From Microbacterium sp. (lineage in GTDB: Bacteria > Actinomycetota > Actinomycetes > Actinomycetales > Microbacteriaceae), in assembly GCA_029267645.1 (NCBI GenBank), contig JAJUIM010000030.1, forward strand, positions 1 to 12,149: a stretch of DNA of 12,149 nucleotides. The letters run 5' to 3'. Shown here in pieces: positions 6,334-12,149 of the stretch. The translations under genes and the position numbers were made by a program. Under the pieces are notes generated by a model, which did no database searches, was not told the DNA's origin, and worked only from the letters and a program-made list of their open reading frames with translations. Positions within the stretch are counted from its first letter, which is position 1. Each line of letters begins with the position of its first letter.

Positions 6334-7386
6334 ATGCAGACACGGCGCGGAAACAGGAAGCGAGCACTTCTCACGGGCATGGCCGCGGTCGCCGCGGTCG
6401 GCCTGCTCGCGGGCTGCACGAGCGACGGCTCAGAGGGGGAGGAAGCCGCGACGGACCAGGGCACGACAGCCGAGGAGAACGAGGCGTCGGGCGACACGGT
6501 GGTCATCGGATGGTCGGGCCCCGAGGCCGACCACGGATGGCTCGGTGCGATCAACACGGGCGCGCTCAATGCGGCCGACTCGTTCGGCGACGTCGAGCTG
6601 CGGCAGGCCGAGGGAACGAACGACGCAAACCAGCAGATCGCCGCCGTCGAACAGTTCATCAACGAGGGCGTCGACGCGATCGTCCTCCTGCCGACCGACG
6701 GCGCGGCGCTCACGCCCGTCGCGCTCGAGGCGATGGAGGCGGGCATCCCAGTCGTGAACGTCGACCGCAAGTTCTCCGACTCCAACGCGTCGCGCATCAC
6801 GATCCTCGGTGACAACTACGGCATGGGCGTCAGCGCCGGCGAGTACATCTGCGAGCAGGTTGCCGACATCGACGACCCGATCATTGGCGAGATCGCGGGC
6901 ATCGACTCGCTGCCGCTCACGCAGGACCGCACCGACGGCTTCAACGACGCGCTTTCGGAGTGCGGCCTCGATGTCGACGCGCGTGTCGCGGCCGACTTCA
7001 CGGTCGCGGGCGGCGAGCAGGCGACGACGCAGCTGCTGTCGGCCAACGATCACTTCGATGCCATCTGGAACCACGACGACGACCAGGGTGTCGGCGTGCT
7101 CGCGGCCATCAACTCGGCCGGACGCGACGAGTTCTTCCTCGTCGGCGGCGCGGGCAGCAAGAACATGATGGACGAGATCCAGACCGGCGAGAGCGTCATG
7201 CAGGCCACCGTGATCTACCCGTCGACGCAGGCGGCCGACGGCATCGCGCTCGCGCGGCTGCTCGCGCAGGAGAAGACGCTGAGCGACCTCGTGACGCCGA
7301 GCGTGCCGTACCGCATCGTGCTCGACGCCCCCGTCGTCACGGCCGAGAACGTCGAGCAGTACTACGACCTCGCCTTCGAATCGTGA
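6334..7386 (+). CDS. Ribose-type sugar ABC transporter solute-binding lipoprotein
   Basis: A 350-residue extracytoplasmic protein that captures a sugar or polyol for the RbsA/RbsC-type importer encoded divergently. The N-terminus is a lipoprotein signal: basic residues 3-10, a hydrophobic core and lipobox LLAGC with Cys28 as the lipidated residue. An acidic linker (about 30-52) leads into a periplasmic-binding-protein type 1 (Peripla_BP_4) fold: VVIGWSGPEADHGWLGAINTG, then GTNDANQQIAAVEQFINEGVDAIV split near 90-115, then AGIPVVNVDRKF and a C-terminal lobe with QDRTDGFNDAL and IWNHDDDQGVGV. The ATG is set by AAGGAGGA four bases upstream. A 12-bp hairpin follows the stop, so this gene is probably expressed above the downstream enzymes, as binding proteins usually are. 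The substrate is unknown; a monosaccharide or inositol-like compound is a guess. Confidence 0.94.
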   Translation: MQTRRGNRKRALLTGMAAVAAVGLLAGCTSDGSEGEEAATDQGTTAEENEASGDTVVIGWSGPEADHGWLGAINTGALNAADSFGDVELRQAEGTNDANQQIAAVEQFINEGVDAIVLLPTDGAALTPVALEAMEAGIPVVNVDRKFSDSNASRITILGDNYGMGVSAGEYICEQVADIDDPIIGEIAGIDSLPLTQDRTDGFNDALSECGLDVDARVAADFTVAGGEQATTQLLSANDHFDAIWNHDDDQGVGVLAAINSAGRDEFFLVGGAGSKNMMDEIQTGESVMQATVIYPSTQAADGIALARLLAQEKTLSDLVTPSVPYRIVLDAPVVTAENVEQYYDLAFES

Positions 7387-7392
7387 TCCATC

Positions 7393-7420
7393 CGCCCGGG
7401 GCGCGGCTGCGCCCCGGGCG
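7393..7420 (+). terminator. Perfect 12-bp hairpin after the sugar-binding protein gene
   Basis: CGCCCGGGGCGC (7393-7404) pairs perfectly with GCGCCCCGGGCG (7409-7420) around the loop GGCT. There is no T-tract, and the next gene of the same operon starts 25 bases later, so it more probably blocks 3' exonucleases or only partly terminates transcription, raising binding-protein mRNA relative to the enzymes. Confidence 0.7.
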
Positions 7421-7444
7421 ACCCGTCGGAAAGGAAGACACACA

Positions 7445-8608
7445 ATGACCGACACTCTCCGCGTCGCGCTCATCGGATACGGCTTCATGGGGGCCGCGCA
7501 CTCGCAGGCCTGGCGCACGGCGCCGCGCGTGTTCGAGCTGCCCCGAGACGTCGAGATGTCCGTGATCGTCGGCCGCAGCGCCGACGCCGTCGCGAACGCG
7601 GCGCGCAAGTGGGGGTGGAACGAGCACGCGACCGACTGGCGCGAGGTCATCGCGCGCGACGACATCGACGTGGTCGACATCGTCACGCCGGGGCACTCGC
7701 ACGCCGAGATCGCGATCGCGGCGCTCGAGGCCGGCAAGCACGTGATCTGCGAGAAGCCGCTCGCGAACACGGTGGAGGACGCCGAGCGCATGGCCGAAGC
7801 GGCCCGCGCGGCGGCCGAGAAGGGCGTCGTCGCGATGCTCGGCTTCACATACCGCCGCGTGCCGGCGCTCACGCGGGCGCGCGACCTCATCGCCGAGGGC
7901 CGCATCGGCACGGTGCAGCAGGTGCGCGCCGCCTACCGGCAGGACTGGCTCGTGGATCCCGAGGCGCCGCTGTCGTGGCGGCTGCAGAAGGATCAGGCGG
8001 GCGCGGGCGCGCTCGGCGACATCGGCGGCCACGCCGTCGACCTCGTGCAGTTCCTCACGGGCCTCGAGGTCGAGTCGGTCTCGGGCGTCGTCGACACGAT
8101 CGTGAAGCAGCGCGCGATCGAGACCGAGCGCGTCGGCATCGCGGGCCGCGGCGGCGACGAGTACGGCGAGGTCACGGTTGACGACGTCGCGATCTTCACG
8201 GGCCGCCTGGCGGGCGGCGCCCTCGCGTCGTTCGAGGCGACACGGTTCGCGACGGGACGCAAGAACGAGCTCTCGGTCGAGATCTCGGGCGACAAGGGCG
8301 CGATCTCGTTCAACCTCGAGCGCATGAACGAGCTGTTCGTGTACGACCGCACGGTCGCCGACGTCGACCAGGGCTTCACGCGCGTCGTCGTGACCGAGCC
8401 CGCGCACCCGTACCTCGAGGGTTGGTGGCCGGCGGGCCACATGCTCGGCTACGAGCACGCCTTCAGCCACCAGGTGAAGGACCTCGTCGAGGGCATCGCG
8501 GGCGGCGCGGCCCCGCGGCCGAGTTTCGACGACGGCGTGCAGGTGCAGCGCGTGCTCGCGGCGGTCGAGCAGAGCTCGGCCGACGACGCGCGCTGGACGC
8601 GCGCATGA
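7445..8608 (+). CDS. Gfo/Idh/MocA-family NAD(P)-dependent sugar dehydrogenase
   Basis: A 387-residue cytoplasmic oxidoreductase expected to oxidise the imported sugar or a derivative, at a ring hydroxyl in several characterised relatives. The Rossmann domain begins [13 protein letters not shown] (8-20) with the GxGxxG-type nucleotide loop; [19 protein letters not shown] (81-99) and CEKPLA (102-107) follow, with catalytic Lys104. The C-terminal alpha/beta domain has [13 protein letters not shown] (188-200), supplying the usual Asp192 and His196. The segment [18 protein letters not shown] (165-182) resembles, from recall, dehydrogenases of the levoglucosan and inositol type, but I cannot confirm the substrate. 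AAGGAAG (7431-7437) lies seven bases before the ATG. It sits between the binding protein and the TIM-barrel gene, 28 bases from the latter, so the two enzymes probably act in succession. Confidence 0.93.
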   Translation: MTDTLRVALIGYGFMGAAHSQAWRTAPRVFELPRDVEMSVIVGRSADAVANAARKWGWNEHATDWREVIARDDIDVVDIVTPGHSHAEIAIAALEAGKHVICEKPLANTVEDAERMAEAARAAAEKGVVAMLGFTYRRVPALTRARDLIAEGRIGTVQQVRAAYRQDWLVDPEAPLSWRLQKDQAGAGALGDIGGHAVDLVQFLTGLEVESVSGVVDTIVKQRAIETERVGIAGRGGDEYGEVTVDDVAIFTGRLAGGALASFEATRFATGRKNELSVEISGDKGAISFNLERMNELFVYDRTVADVDQGFTRVVVTEPAHPYLEGWWPAGHMLGYEHAFSHQVKDLVEGIAGGAAPRPSFDDGVQVQRVLAAVEQSSADDARWTRA

Positions 8609-8636
8609 CCATCCGCAAGACGAAGGAGGAATCGCG

Positions 8637-9638
8637 ATGACGCGACCCGTGACGCTGTTCACCGGACAATGGGCCGACCTGCCGTTCGAGGAGGTGTGCC
8701 GCCTCGCCGGCGAATGGGGCTACGACGGGCTCGAGATCGCCTGCTGGGGCGACCACCTGGATCCCTGGCGGTGGGACGACGCCGAGTACGTCGCCGGCCG
8801 CAAGGAGATTCTCGAGCGCAACGGCCTCTCGGTGTGGGCGATCTCGAACCACCTCAAGGGCCAGGCGGTCTGCGACGACCCGATCGATCACCGGCACCGC
8901 GACATCGTGTCGGATCGCGTGTGGGGTGACGGGGATCCCGAGGGCGTGCGCCAGCGCGCGGCGGAGGAGCTGAAGAACACGGCGCGGCTCGCCGCGGCGC
9001 TCGGCGTCAGCACGGTCACGGGCTTCACGGGCTCGTCGATCTGGAAGTACGTCGCGATGTTTCCGCCCGTCGGAGACGACGTGATCGAGGCCGGGTACCA
9101 GGACTTCGCCGACCGGTGGGGCCCCATCATCGACGTGTTCGAGGAGGTCGGCGTGCGCTTCGCGCTCGAGGTGCACCCCTCCGAGATCGCGTACGACTAC
9201 TGGACCGCGAAGCGCACACTCGAGGCCATCGGCGACCGCCCCGGCTTCGGCCTCAACTTCGACCCGTCGCACTTCATGTGGCAGCAGCTCGATCCCGTGG
9301 CGTTCGTGCTCGACTTCGCCGACCGCATCTTCCACGTGCACGTCAAGGAGTCGGTCACGAACCTCGACGGACGCAACGGCGTGTTGGGATCCCACCTGCC
9401 GTGGGCGAACCCGCGGCGCGGCTGGACGTTCGTTTCGACGGGCCACGGCGCCGTGCCGTGGGAGCCGCTGTTCCGCGCGCTCAACGCGATCGGCTACGAC
9501 GGCCCGACGAGCGTCGAGTGGGAGGACGCCGGTATGGATCGCCTGCAGGGCGCGCCCGAGGCGCTCGCGTTCGTGCGGAAGCTCAACGCGATCACGCCGC
9601 CCGACGCTGCGTTCGACGCCGCGTTCAGCACGCGCTGA
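8637..9638 (+). CDS. Xylose isomerase-like TIM-barrel protein (sugar phosphate isomerase/epimerase superfamily)
   Basis: A 333-residue cytoplasmic protein of the AP_endonuc_2 / IolE-like barrel superfamily, which includes epimerases, isomerases, dehydratases and 3-oxo-glycoside lyases. Likely divalent-metal ligands are Glu178 (FALEVHPSE), Asp209 (NFDPSH), His235 (FHVHVKES) and Glu294 (TSVEWED), spaced as in D-tagatose epimerase relatives. The 'HVHVKE' segment has Glu where many members have Asp. The long stretch [19 protein letters not shown] (245-263) between the His and the last Glu probably forms a lid over the active site and seems typical of one subgroup. It is expected to use the product of the dehydrogenase upstream, but the exact reaction is not assignable. 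The start is fixed by AAGGAGGA (8623-8630). Convergent with the flavoprotein gene across a strong hairpin. Confidence 0.9.
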   Translation: MTRPVTLFTGQWADLPFEEVCRLAGEWGYDGLEIACWGDHLDPWRWDDAEYVAGRKEILERNGLSVWAISNHLKGQAVCDDPIDHRHRDIVSDRVWGDGDPEGVRQRAAEELKNTARLAAALGVSTVTGFTGSSIWKYVAMFPPVGDDVIEAGYQDFADRWGPIIDVFEEVGVRFALEVHPSEIAYDYWTAKRTLEAIGDRPGFGLNFDPSHFMWQQLDPVAFVLDFADRIFHVHVKESVTNLDGRNGVLGSHLPWANPRRGWTFVSTGHGAVPWEPLFRALNAIGYDGPTSVEWEDAGMDRLQGAPEALAFVRKLNAITPPDAAFDAAFSTR

Positions 9639-9641
9639 TCA

Positions 9642-9694
9642 CACGGAACGGGGCGGGCGCCGCGCACACGCGCGACGCCCGCCCCGTTCGCGTG
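9642..9694. terminator. Long hairpin between convergent genes (bidirectional terminator)
   Basis: The arm at 9646-9665 (GAACGGGGCGGGCG then CCGCGC) pairs with 9670-9689 at 19 of 20 positions (one C-A mismatch) around the loop ACAC. Four more pairs (CACG 9642-9645 with CGTG 9691-9694) extend it past one bulged G. It lies between the stop of the TIM-barrel gene (9638) and the stop of the siderophore-interacting protein gene (9697), so it probably ends both transcripts. No T-tract, as is common in high-GC actinobacteria. Confidence 0.8.
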
Positions 9695-9696
9695 CG

Positions 9697-10494
9697 TCAG
9701 TGGGCGGCGTGGTACTCGGATCCCGTCGCGTCCGACTTCCAGTAGCCCTTGATGACGGTGCGGTCGGCGTCGAGGCCCCAGCGGTCGACCGTGAGCGCGC
9801 GGGCGGGCTTCACGATCGCCTGCTCAGCCGCGACGAACACGAAGGGATCCTCGCCCGGGCGGTCGTCCGCGTCCATGCGCGCGATCGCGTCGGCGAGCGC
9901 CGTGCCGGGGAAGGCGGATCCGCGGTGGACGAACTCGACGGGCACGGGCGCATCGATCTCGAGCTGGTGCCCGGCCCCGCGCACCTCGACGAGGATCACG
10001 GCCGGCGCGCCCTCGGGGATCCGCGCGGCGTAGCGGCGGATCTGCGCGATCGCCGTCTCGTCGCCCGCGAGGAACCAGCCGTCGGGCTCGCCGTCGATGC
10101 GCAGCGTGCCGCGCGGGCCACCGATGCCGATGAAGGATCCGACGGGCGCGTTCGATGCCCAGGCGCTCGCGACGCCCTCGTCGCCGTGCAGCGCGAACTC
10201 GAGGTCGATGAACGGCGTGCAGTCCTCCTCGCCCCACGCGAGGGGCGTGAACTCGCGGCTCGGCGCCTGGCGCATGGCCTCGATCGATTCCGGCCGCTCA
10301 TCGGGCAAGAAGATGCGCACGTGGTCGTCGTCGCCGGTCGCGCCGAAGCCCCGCAGCTCCTCGCCCGTGACGCGGATCTTCACGTACGCGTCGGTGAGGA
10401 ACTCGCGCGATGCGAGCGTCGCGCTGCGGAATCGGAGGTCGAGCGGCTCGCGCTGGAGAAAAAACGAATGAGTAGCGCCGTTGGACGAAGGCAT
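9697..10494 (-). CDS. Siderophore-interacting flavoprotein (ferric-siderophore reductase, SIP family)
   Basis: A 265-residue cytoplasmic FAD protein that reduces imported ferric siderophore with NAD(P)H, releasing Fe(II). The FAD-binding domain shows ATLASREFLTDAYVKIRVTG (25-44), DDDHVRIFLP (56-65), SREFTPLAW (79-87, the RxYTP-like flavin motif with Phe for Tyr) and GSFIGIGGPRGT (119-130). The C-terminal SIP domain has WFLAGDETAIAQI (140-152), FVAAEQA (220-226) and KGYWKS (249-254). The length is typical. The ATG at 10494 is the only usable start: a stop codon lies 21 bases upstream in frame and conserved sequence begins by residue 16. No Shine-Dalgarno sequence is present, because an iron box occupies the bases right up to the ATG, so a leaderless, IdeR-repressed transcript is likely. 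Divergent from the siderophore-binding protein gene. Confidence 0.94.
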   Translation of the reverse strand: MPSSNGATHSFFLQREPLDLRFRSATLASREFLTDAYVKIRVTGEELRGFGATGDDDHVRIFLPDERPESIEAMRQAPSREFTPLAWGEEDCTPFIDLEFALHGDEGVASAWASNAPVGSFIGIGGPRGTLRIDGEPDGWFLAGDETAIAQIRRYAARIPEGAPAVILVEVRGAGHQLEIDAPVPVEFVHRGSAFPGTALADAIARMDADDRPGEDPFVFVAAEQAIVKPARALTVDRWGLDADRTVIKGYWKSDATGSEYHAAH

Positions 10495-10513
10495 GAAAGT
10501 TAGGCTAACCTAC
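10495..10513. promoter_or_regulatory. IdeR/DtxR iron box 1
   Basis: GAAAGTTAGGCTAACCTAC matches the 19-bp IdeR/DtxR consensus (TTAGGTTAGGCTAACCTAA) at 15 positions, including an unbroken central run of 14 (GTTAGGCTAACCTA). It abuts the start codon of the siderophore-interacting protein gene and is about 125 bases upstream of the siderophore-binding protein gene. Iron-loaded repressor bound here would block the reductase transcript directly. Confidence 0.85.
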
Positions 10514-10524
10514 AAGCGTCCGAG

Positions 10525-10543
10525 TAAGGGTTGCCTAATCTGA
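10525..10543. promoter_or_regulatory. Candidate IdeR/DtxR iron box 2
   Basis: Read on the minus strand, TCAGATTAGGCAACCCTTA matches the iron-box consensus at 14 of 19 positions, with TTAGGC exact. Its centre is 30 bp from that of box 1, about three helical turns, so two repressor assemblies could sit on the same face of the DNA. It is placed to control the siderophore-binding protein gene. Weaker than box 1. Confidence 0.55.
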
Positions 10544-10638
10544 GGCGCCCTCGTTCCACGGCGGCACGCGACTCGGTCCCTTCACCACACGCGAGTGCGC
10601 GTCCTTCGGCGTGCGCTCAACACAGTTGGAGCAACCCC

Positions 10639-11667
10639 ATGAGCATGATCCGACCCCTGTCTGCGCTGTCCCTCGTGGCCGCATCCGCGCTCGTCCTCGC
10701 TGGCTGTTCGTCGTCCGACGAGTCGGCCGACCAGGCGGCGGGCGGATCCGACGAGGAGCAGTCGGCCGAGACCGTCGAGTTCACGTTCCAGAACAACACG
10801 GCGGGTGAGGACGAGGAGCCGAAGTACGAGGACGTCACGGTCGAGGTGCCGAAGAACCCCGAGAACGTCGTGATCTTCGACATGGCGTCGCTCGACACGT
10901 GGGGCTCGCTCGGCGGCGAGGTCGCGGGCGCCCCGCTCGACTCGGTGCCCGAGTACCTCGAGAAGTATCTCGCGGACGACCCGGTGAACGCGGGCACGCT
11001 CTTCGAGGCCGACCTGCTCGAGATCGAGGCGGCGCAGCCCGAGCTCATCATCGTCGCGGGCCGCTCGGCCGCCCTCTACGAGGACCTCAAGGACATCGCC
11101 CCGACCGTGAACCTCAGCTCGGAGGGCTCGTTCGAGGAGACGCTCGAGCGCAACACGACCTTCCTCGGCGAAGTGCTCGGCGCGGAGGACGAGGCGCAGG
11201 CCGCGATCGACGACCTCGAGACGCAGATCGCCGACGTGCGCGAGAAGGCCGCCGACGCCGGCACGGGCCTCTCGGTCATGGTCTCGGGCGACAGCATCAG
11301 CGCCCTGAAGCCCTCTGAGGGCGACTACTCGGGCCGCAACCTCCGCGGCGGCCTCGTCTACGACGTCTTCGGCGTCGAGCCGGTCACCGACAACATCGAG
11401 GAGGCGACGCACGGCGAGCCCGTCTCGTTCGAGTTCCTCGCCGAGTACGACCCCGACTACCTCTTCGTCACCGACCGCAACGCCGCGACGGGCGAGGAGG
11501 GCGGCGAGGCCGCCGAGGTCATCCTCGACAACGAGATCGTGCACGAGACGAAGGCGTGGCAGGACGACCACATCGTCTACCTCGACCCCGTGGCCTGGTA
11601 CATCGTCTTCGGCGGCATCGAGACGACGCAGATCATGATCGACGACATGAACGAGGCCCTCGCGTAA
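10639..11667 (+). CDS. Siderophore ABC transporter substrate-binding lipoprotein (YclQ/CeuA type)
   Basis: A 342-residue extracytoplasmic lipoprotein that binds ferric siderophore for a FecCD-type importer. The signal peptide ends in lipobox VLAGC (Cys23); an acidic linker (25-62) follows. The periplasmic-binding type 3 fold shows PENVVIFDMASLDTWGSLG (74-92), ELIIVAGRSAALYEDL (135-150), THGEPVSFEFL (257-267), DYLFVTDR (273-280) and YLDPVAWYIVFGGIETT (314-330). These match the YclQ/CeuA group, which takes catecholate siderophores. His258 and Tyr321 correspond by motif to the CeuA His and Tyr that complete iron coordination of tetradentate ligands. The open frame reaches back to a TTG at 10531, but GGAG (10628-10631) seven bases before the ATG at 10639 and the lipoprotein signal fix this start. 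Probably iron-repressed through the upstream boxes. Confidence 0.94.
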   Translation: MSMIRPLSALSLVAASALVLAGCSSSDESADQAAGGSDEEQSAETVEFTFQNNTAGEDEEPKYEDVTVEVPKNPENVVIFDMASLDTWGSLGGEVAGAPLDSVPEYLEKYLADDPVNAGTLFEADLLEIEAAQPELIIVAGRSAALYEDLKDIAPTVNLSSEGSFEETLERNTTFLGEVLGAEDEAQAAIDDLETQIADVREKAADAGTGLSVMVSGDSISALKPSEGDYSGRNLRGGLVYDVFGVEPVTDNIEEATHGEPVSFEFLAEYDPDYLFVTDRNAATGEEGGEAAEVILDNEIVHETKAWQDDHIVYLDPVAWYIVFGGIETTQIMIDDMNEALA

Positions 11668-11670
11668 ATC

Positions 11671-11796
11671 GCAGGTCTTCTCGTGATGTTCCGCAGGCCG
11701 TCGTCATGACGGCGACAGCAGCTGTCTCGAACACCCCCACCCACGTGCGCCCCCGGCGCACGTGGGTGGGGGTGCTCATCGGCGCAGGTCTTCTCG
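11671..11796 (+). repeat. 13-bp direct repeat flanking the 20-bp hairpin
   Basis: GCAGGTCTTCTCG occurs at 11671-11683, four bases after the binding-protein stop codon, and again at 11784-11796 inside the first membrane segment of the permease, where it encodes AGLL. The copies begin 113 bases apart and bracket the hairpin and the annotated permease start. Confidence 0.8.
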
Positions 11797-12149
11797 CGCT
11801 CGCGGGGGTGAGCCTGTTCATCGGCGCCTCCAGCGAGGTGTCGCTCGACGGCGTGGCGGCCGGGCAGGAGGGCGCGATGTTCCTCCTGGCCGCCAGCCGG
11901 GTCCCCCGCACGATCGCGCTCGTCCTCGTGGGCGCGTCGCTTGGCATCGCCGGGCTCATCATGCAGATGCTCGTGCGCAACAAGTTCGTGGAACCCTCCA
12001 CGACGGGCGTGACCGAGTTCGCGACGCTCGGCATGCTCGTCGCGCTCGTGTTCTGGCCCGGCATGGCGATCCTGCCGCGCATGGCGCTCGTGGCCGCGTT
12101 CGCGCTCGTCGGCACGTGGGTGTTCCTGCGGATCATCCGCTTCGTGCCC
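11706..12149 (+). CDS. FecCD-type siderophore ABC transporter permease, 5' part only
   Basis: The first 148 residues of an iron-siderophore permease; it continues past the right edge. After a cytoplasmic N-terminus, a first membrane segment (about 20-40) is followed by LAASRVPRTIALVLVGASLGIAGLIMQ split across 61-87, then RNKFVEPSTTGVTEFATLG (91-109) and two further hydrophobic stretches. The SR-PRT, LAG/LVG-SLGIAG-MQ and NKFV-P-TG motifs are diagnostic of the FecCD family and resemble YclN-type permeases that partner YclQ-like binding proteins. The ATG at 11706 has only a weak AGG at 11695-11697. A 20-bp hairpin falls in codons 10-23, and the GTG codons at 11766 or 11772 are possible later starts that would leave the membrane segments intact. 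A second permease and an ATPase are expected downstream. Confidence 0.92.
   Translation, partial: MTATAAVSNTPTHVRPRRTWVGVLIGAGLLALAGVSLFIGASSEVSLDGVAAGQEGAMFLLAASRVPRTIALVLVGASLGIAGLIMQMLVRNKFVEPSTTGVTEFATLGMLVALVFWPGMAILPRMALVAAFALVGTWVFLRIIRFVP
11732..11774 (+). repeat. Perfect 20-bp stem hairpin at the start of the FecCD permease gene
   Basis: The arm at 11732-11751 (CACCCCCACCCACGTGCGCC) pairs with no mismatch to 11755-11774 around a 3-base loop (CCC). It starts 65 bases after the stop of the siderophore-binding protein gene. It is either coding sequence for residues 10-23 of the permease or, if the true start is the GTG at 11772 or nearby, an intercistronic hairpin like that after the sugar-binding protein gene. 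No T-tract follows. Confidence 0.85.

Noticed and set aside
6430..7911. A 493-residue minus-strand frame across the binding protein and dehydrogenase
   Set aside because: It spans two well-supported genes and the hairpin between them, and has no recognisable domain.
10531..10638. N-terminal extension of the siderophore-binding protein from a TTG at 10531
   Set aside because: It would run through an iron box and bury the lipoprotein signal; the ATG at 10639 has a proper ribosome binding site.
11633..12136. A 167-residue minus-strand frame at the right edge
   Set aside because: It is antisense to FecCD-type permease sequence with clear family motifs.

Overview
The window is chromosomal DNA from a high-GC actinobacterium. 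Strongly GC-biased codon use, an actinobacterial-type CoaBC motif (PAMHTEMW), two IdeR/DtxR-type iron boxes and a marked excess of GGATCC all fit, and the overall style suggests Microbacteriaceae (an inference; no rRNA or marker tree is available here). I see no rRNA, tRNA, CRISPR array, insertion sequence, integrase or phage gene. No gap between genes exceeds about 240 bases.

Layout. Bases 1-194 (minus strand) hold the 5' end of an NRDE/TANGO2-family gene, divergent from coaBC (261-1469, plus), the bifunctional coenzyme A biosynthesis enzyme. A small DUF4287/SRPBCC-like protein follows (1634-2206, plus). The gaps after these two genes carry related copies of a hairpin repeat, the second as a two-tier structure between convergent genes.

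Bases 2288-9638 form a divergent sugar or polyol uptake and catabolism locus. On the minus strand are an RbsA-type double ATPase, an RbsC-type permease (start and stop overlapping) and a ROK-family repressor. On the plus strand are a ribose-type lipoprotein solute-binding protein, a Gfo/Idh/MocA dehydrogenase and a TIM-barrel xylose-isomerase-like protein. The two arms share a 239-base promoter region. The inferred route is capture by the lipoprotein, import by the ABC transporter, NAD(P)-dependent oxidation, then a metal-dependent isomerase, dehydratase or lyase step, with the ROK protein as local regulator. The substrate cannot be read from sequence alone.

Bases 9697-12149 form an iron locus. 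A siderophore-interacting flavoprotein (ferric-siderophore reductase, minus strand) diverges from a YclQ/CeuA-type siderophore-binding lipoprotein and a FecCD-type permease that runs off the window. Two iron boxes 30 bp apart lie in the shared intergenic region, one touching the reductase start codon.

The least ordinary signals are: the bulged-G hairpin repeat family; strong hairpins without T-tracts just after both binding-protein genes, the second (20-bp perfect stem) lying inside the annotated start of the next gene and flanked by a 13-bp direct repeat; two genes that look leaderless; and the roughly seven-fold GGATCC excess. I found nothing amounting to a wholly new defence or mobile system.
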